Source: Mycolicibacterium aubagnense
GTDB lineage: Bacteria > Actinomycetota > Actinomycetes > Mycobacteriales > Mycobacteriaceae
Direction of reading: 5' to 3'
Assembly: GCF_010730955.1 (NCBI RefSeq)
Contig: NZ_AP022577.1
Span: forward strand, 3,534,001-3,598,000
Length of the DNA stretch: 64,000 nucleotides
Shown: one piece after another, positions 61,741-64,000 of the stretch
Layout of the letters: each line of letters starts with the position of its first letter
How positions within the stretch are numbered: position 1 is the first letter of the stretch
Program-made: the position numbers and the translations under genes
Notes under the pieces: model-generated
The model's input: the letters and a program-made list of their open reading frames with translations, nothing else
Database searches by the model: none
What the model was told of the DNA's origin: nothing

Positions 61741-61770
61741 AACCCGCTTTCGAGAGGTGATCGAGGTCCG

Positions 61771-63579
61771 ATGAAATCGCTGCTGCTGTCCCGACGGGAC
61801 CTCGACTTCCTGCTGTACGAGTGGCTGAAGGTCGATGAACTCACCGCCCGCAAGCGGTTCGCCGACCATTCACGCGAGACCTTCGACGGCGTCCTGGACC
61901 TCAGCGAGCAGCTGGCTGAGCGCTACTTCGCGCCGCACAACAAGAAGAGCGACGCCAACGAGCCGACCTTCGACGGACAGACCGTCACGATGGTCCCCGA
62001 GGTCAAAGAGGCCTGGGACGCATTCGTCTCAGCCGACCTCATCGGCATGTCGATGGAGGAGTCGGTCGGCGGGGCGCAACTGCCCGCGGTCGTCGCGCAG
62101 GCGGCGTTCGCCTGGATCGCTGCCGCCAACGTGTCGACGTCGGGGTATCTGATGCTGACCATCGCCAACGCCAATCTGCTGACCAAGTTCGGGACGCCCG
62201 AGCAGATCGAGACCTACGTCAAACCCATGCTGGCGGGCCGCTTCTCGGGCACCATGGCGCTCTCGGAGACCCAGGCCGGGTCCTCATTGGCCGACGTGGC
62301 CACCCGCGCCGAACCGCGCGACGACGGCACCTACCGGCTGTTCGGGTCGAAGATGTGGATCTCCGGTGCCGAGCACGAAATCACCGACAACATCGTCAAC
62401 CTGGTACTGGCCAAGCTCCCCGGTGGACCCGCCGGCACCAAGGGCATCTCGCTGTTCATCGTGCCCAAGTACCTGGTGAACGCCGACGGGTCGATCGGCG
62501 AGCGCAACGACGTCGCCATTGCGGGGCTGAACCACAAGATGGGGCAGCGGGGCGTCACCAACACCGTGCTGAATTTCGGTGACACGCAATTCAATCCGGG
62601 TGGCGAGAACGGCGCGGTCGGCTACTTGGTCGGCGAGCCGCACCGCGGCATCGTCTACATGTTCCAGATGATGAACGAGGCGCGGCTGGCCGTCGGCATG
62701 GGCGCGGTGGCGCTGGGCTACACCGGCTACCTCAAGTCGGTGCAGTACGCGCGGGAGCGGCCGCAGGGCCGTCCGCTGGACGTCAAGGACCCGACCACTC
62801 CGCAGGTGCCCATTGTCGAGCATCCTGATGTCCGGCGAATGCTGTTGGCGCAGAAGGCCTATGTCGAAGGCGGACTCGCGCTGGGCCTGTACTGCGCGCG
62901 GCTGGTGGACGTGCAGCACAGCGCGGAGTCGGACGCCGAGGCTTCCGATGAAGCTGAAGCTGCAGGCCTGTTGCTCGACATCCTGACCCCGATCGGCAAG
63001 AGCTGGCCGTCGCAGTGGTGTCTGGAGGCCAACGATCTGGCGATCCAGGTGCACGGCGGCTACGGCTACACCCGCGAATACGACGTCGAGCAGCATTACC
63101 GGGACAACCGGCTGAACCCGATCCACGAGGGCACCAACGGCATCCAGAGCCTGGACCTGTTGGGCCGCAAGGTGACTCAGCGCGACGGGGCCAGCCTGGC
63201 GGCGCTCGGGCAGGTCATCGCCGAGACGGTGGGGACGGCCTCCGCCTTGGGTGGCGAGGCCGCGGAGTTGGCGGGCACGCTGGACGCCTCGTGGCAGCGG
63301 CTGGTCGCGGTGACCGCCGGCATGTTCGGCTCGGGCGACATTCCCGCGGTGATGGCCAACAGTCACGTGTACCTGGAAGCGTTCGGGCACGTCGTCGTGG
63401 CGTGGCTGTGGCTGGAGCAGTTTGTCGCGGCCGCGGGTAAAGACGGCGATTTCTATGACGGCAAGCGGCAGGCGGCCCGGTACTTCTTCCGATTCGAATT
63501 GCCCAAGACCGCACCGCAATTGGACCTGCTGGAGTCGCTGGACCGGACGACGCTGGAGATGCGGGACGGCTGGTTCTGA
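61771..63579 (+). CDS. Long acyl-CoA dehydrogenase (FadE5/DmdC-like)
   Basis: A 602-residue acyl-CoA dehydrogenase, about 200 residues longer than ordinary ones because of a C-terminal helical extension. FAD-binding MALSETQAGSSLADVATRAE and KMWISGAEHEIT are present. QVHGGYGYTREYDVEQHYRD and IHEGTNGIQSLDLLGRKV carry the active-site region with the catalytic Glu of this subfamily. A DRTTLEMRDGWF tail ends the protein. The length and tail fit the FadE5/methylmercaptopropionyl-CoA dehydrogenase-like group. The substrate is unknown. It is probably controlled by the TetR gene upstream. It converges with the alcohol dehydrogenase gene 15 bp away. Confidence 0.9.
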   Translation: MKSLLLSRRDLDFLLYEWLKVDELTARKRFADHSRETFDGVLDLSEQLAERYFAPHNKKSDANEPTFDGQTVTMVPEVKEAWDAFVSADLIGMSMEESVGGAQLPAVVAQAAFAWIAAANVSTSGYLMLTIANANLLTKFGTPEQIETYVKPMLAGRFSGTMALSETQAGSSLADVATRAEPRDDGTYRLFGSKMWISGAEHEITDNIVNLVLAKLPGGPAGTKGISLFIVPKYLVNADGSIGERNDVAIAGLNHKMGQRGVTNTVLNFGDTQFNPGGENGAVGYLVGEPHRGIVYMFQMMNEARLAVGMGAVALGYTGYLKSVQYARERPQGRPLDVKDPTTPQVPIVEHPDVRRMLLAQKAYVEGGLALGLYCARLVDVQHSAESDAEASDEAEAAGLLLDILTPIGKSWPSQWCLEANDLAIQVHGGYGYTREYDVEQHYRDNRLNPIHEGTNGIQSLDLLGRKVTQRDGASLAALGQVIAETVGTASALGGEAAELAGTLDASWQRLVAVTAGMFGSGDIPAVMANSHVYLEAFGHVVVAWLWLEQFVAAAGKDGDFYDGKRQAARYFFRFELPKTAPQLDLLESLDRTTLEMRDGWF

Positions 63580-63594
63580 GCGATACGTTCGCGG

Positions 63595-64000
63595 CTAGAA
63601 CTGCACGATCTGCCGCACGGCGTGGCCGTCGGCCAGGGCGTCCATGCCGGTGTTGATGTCGTCGAGGGTGATGGTGTCGGACACCAGCTTCTCGACCGGC
63701 AACCGGCCGGACCGCCAGAGGTCGACGAAGCACGGGATGTCCCGCGCCGGCACCGCGGACCCGAGGTAGCTGCCGATCAAGGACCGACCGTCGGCGACCA
63801 AAGCCAACGGCGACAACGTGATTCGCGCGTCCGGGTGGGGCAGGCCGACGGTGATGGTCTTGCCGCCCGGGGCGGTCATGCTGATCGCGGTCTCGAGTGC
63901 GGCGGGGTGGCCGGCGGCCTCGATCACGACGTCGGCCTTGATGTCGCCGGGGTCGGTGACCGCATCGTGCGCACCGAGTGCACGCGCCTGCTCGAGCTTG
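63595..64000 (-). CDS. Zinc-type alcohol dehydrogenase, C-terminal part (cut by window edge)
   Basis: Only the last ~135 residues are present; the frame continues past the right edge. Visible are QARALGAHDAVTDPGDIKAD, then VVIEAAGHPAALETAISM, GGKTITVGLPHPD and GRSLIGSYLGSAVPARDIPC. All are typical of the cofactor-binding half of class III-like zinc alcohol dehydrogenases. M. tuberculosis has adhE1 (Rv0162c) shortly after Rv0158 in the same orientation, so this may be its counterpart. The catalytic zinc ligands lie outside the window. Confidence 0.8.
   Translation of the reverse strand, partial: KLEQARALGAHDAVTDPGDIKADVVIEAAGHPAALETAISMTAPGGKTITVGLPHPDARITLSPLALVADGRSLIGSYLGSAVPARDIPCFVDLWRSGRLPVEKLVSDTITLDDINTGMDALADGHAVRQIVQF

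Overview
The window is high-GC mycobacterial chromosome, most likely from a rapid grower (Mycolicibacterium / M. smegmatis-like). It carries a complete ESX-1 type VII secretion locus running straight into a fructose phosphotransferase (PTS) cluster, an adjacency recalled from rapid growers. It then continues with genes whose order recalls the M. tuberculosis Rv0144-Rv0162c region. The species cannot be fixed from the sequence alone. No rRNA, tRNA, CRISPR array or insertion sequence was seen.

Layout. 1-2580: a cut-off gene, a TetR regulator with its own operator plus an enoyl-CoA isomerase-like enzyme, a split-barrel flavoprotein and a small GNAT. 2658-34504: ESX-1. The order is whiB6 (minus), a double-HTH EspM-like regulator, a MinD-like ATPase where M. 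tuberculosis has espE/espF, then espG1-espH-eccA1-eccB1-eccCa1-eccCb1-PE35-PPE68-esxB-esxA-espI-eccD1. The locus closes on the minus strand with mycP1-eccE1-espB-espL. Between eccD1 and espL, where M. tuberculosis has espJ/espK, lies a roughly 9.7 kb block (20068-29759). It holds a Pro/Gly-rich membrane protein, a lipoprotein zinc metallopeptidase, a 1029-residue ABC exporter with two FHA domains and a PknH-like ectodomain, a PknH-like lipoprotein, a Ser/Thr kinase with a FecB-like substrate-binding ectodomain, and another lipoprotein. This looks like a phospho-signalling module embedded in a secretion locus and is the most interesting part of the window.

34698-40632: HPr, fructose EIIABC, 1-phosphofructokinase and a DeoR repressor on the minus strand, divergent from ptsI. 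The two promoters appear to share a palindromic -35. 40686-45579: pirin with a palindromic operator, a DUF222/HNH (13E12-type) protein whose start codon lies in a LexA-type SOS box, and a FUSC membrane protein.

45803-54307: TetR, SAM methyltransferase, aldehyde dehydrogenase, SDR, quinone oxidoreductase, DUF456, YceI-like protein, then ptpB-fadE2 on the minus strand and a small exported protein. 54514-57323: a NarL-type two-component pair and an alpha/beta hydrolase. 57521-64000: pntB and a fused pntA, a 36-residue Pro/aromatic-rich protein, a TetR regulator (Rv0158-like), a long acyl-CoA dehydrogenase and a truncated zinc alcohol dehydrogenase. Several genes appear to use leaderless starts, and several palindromic operators and strong hairpin terminators are visible.
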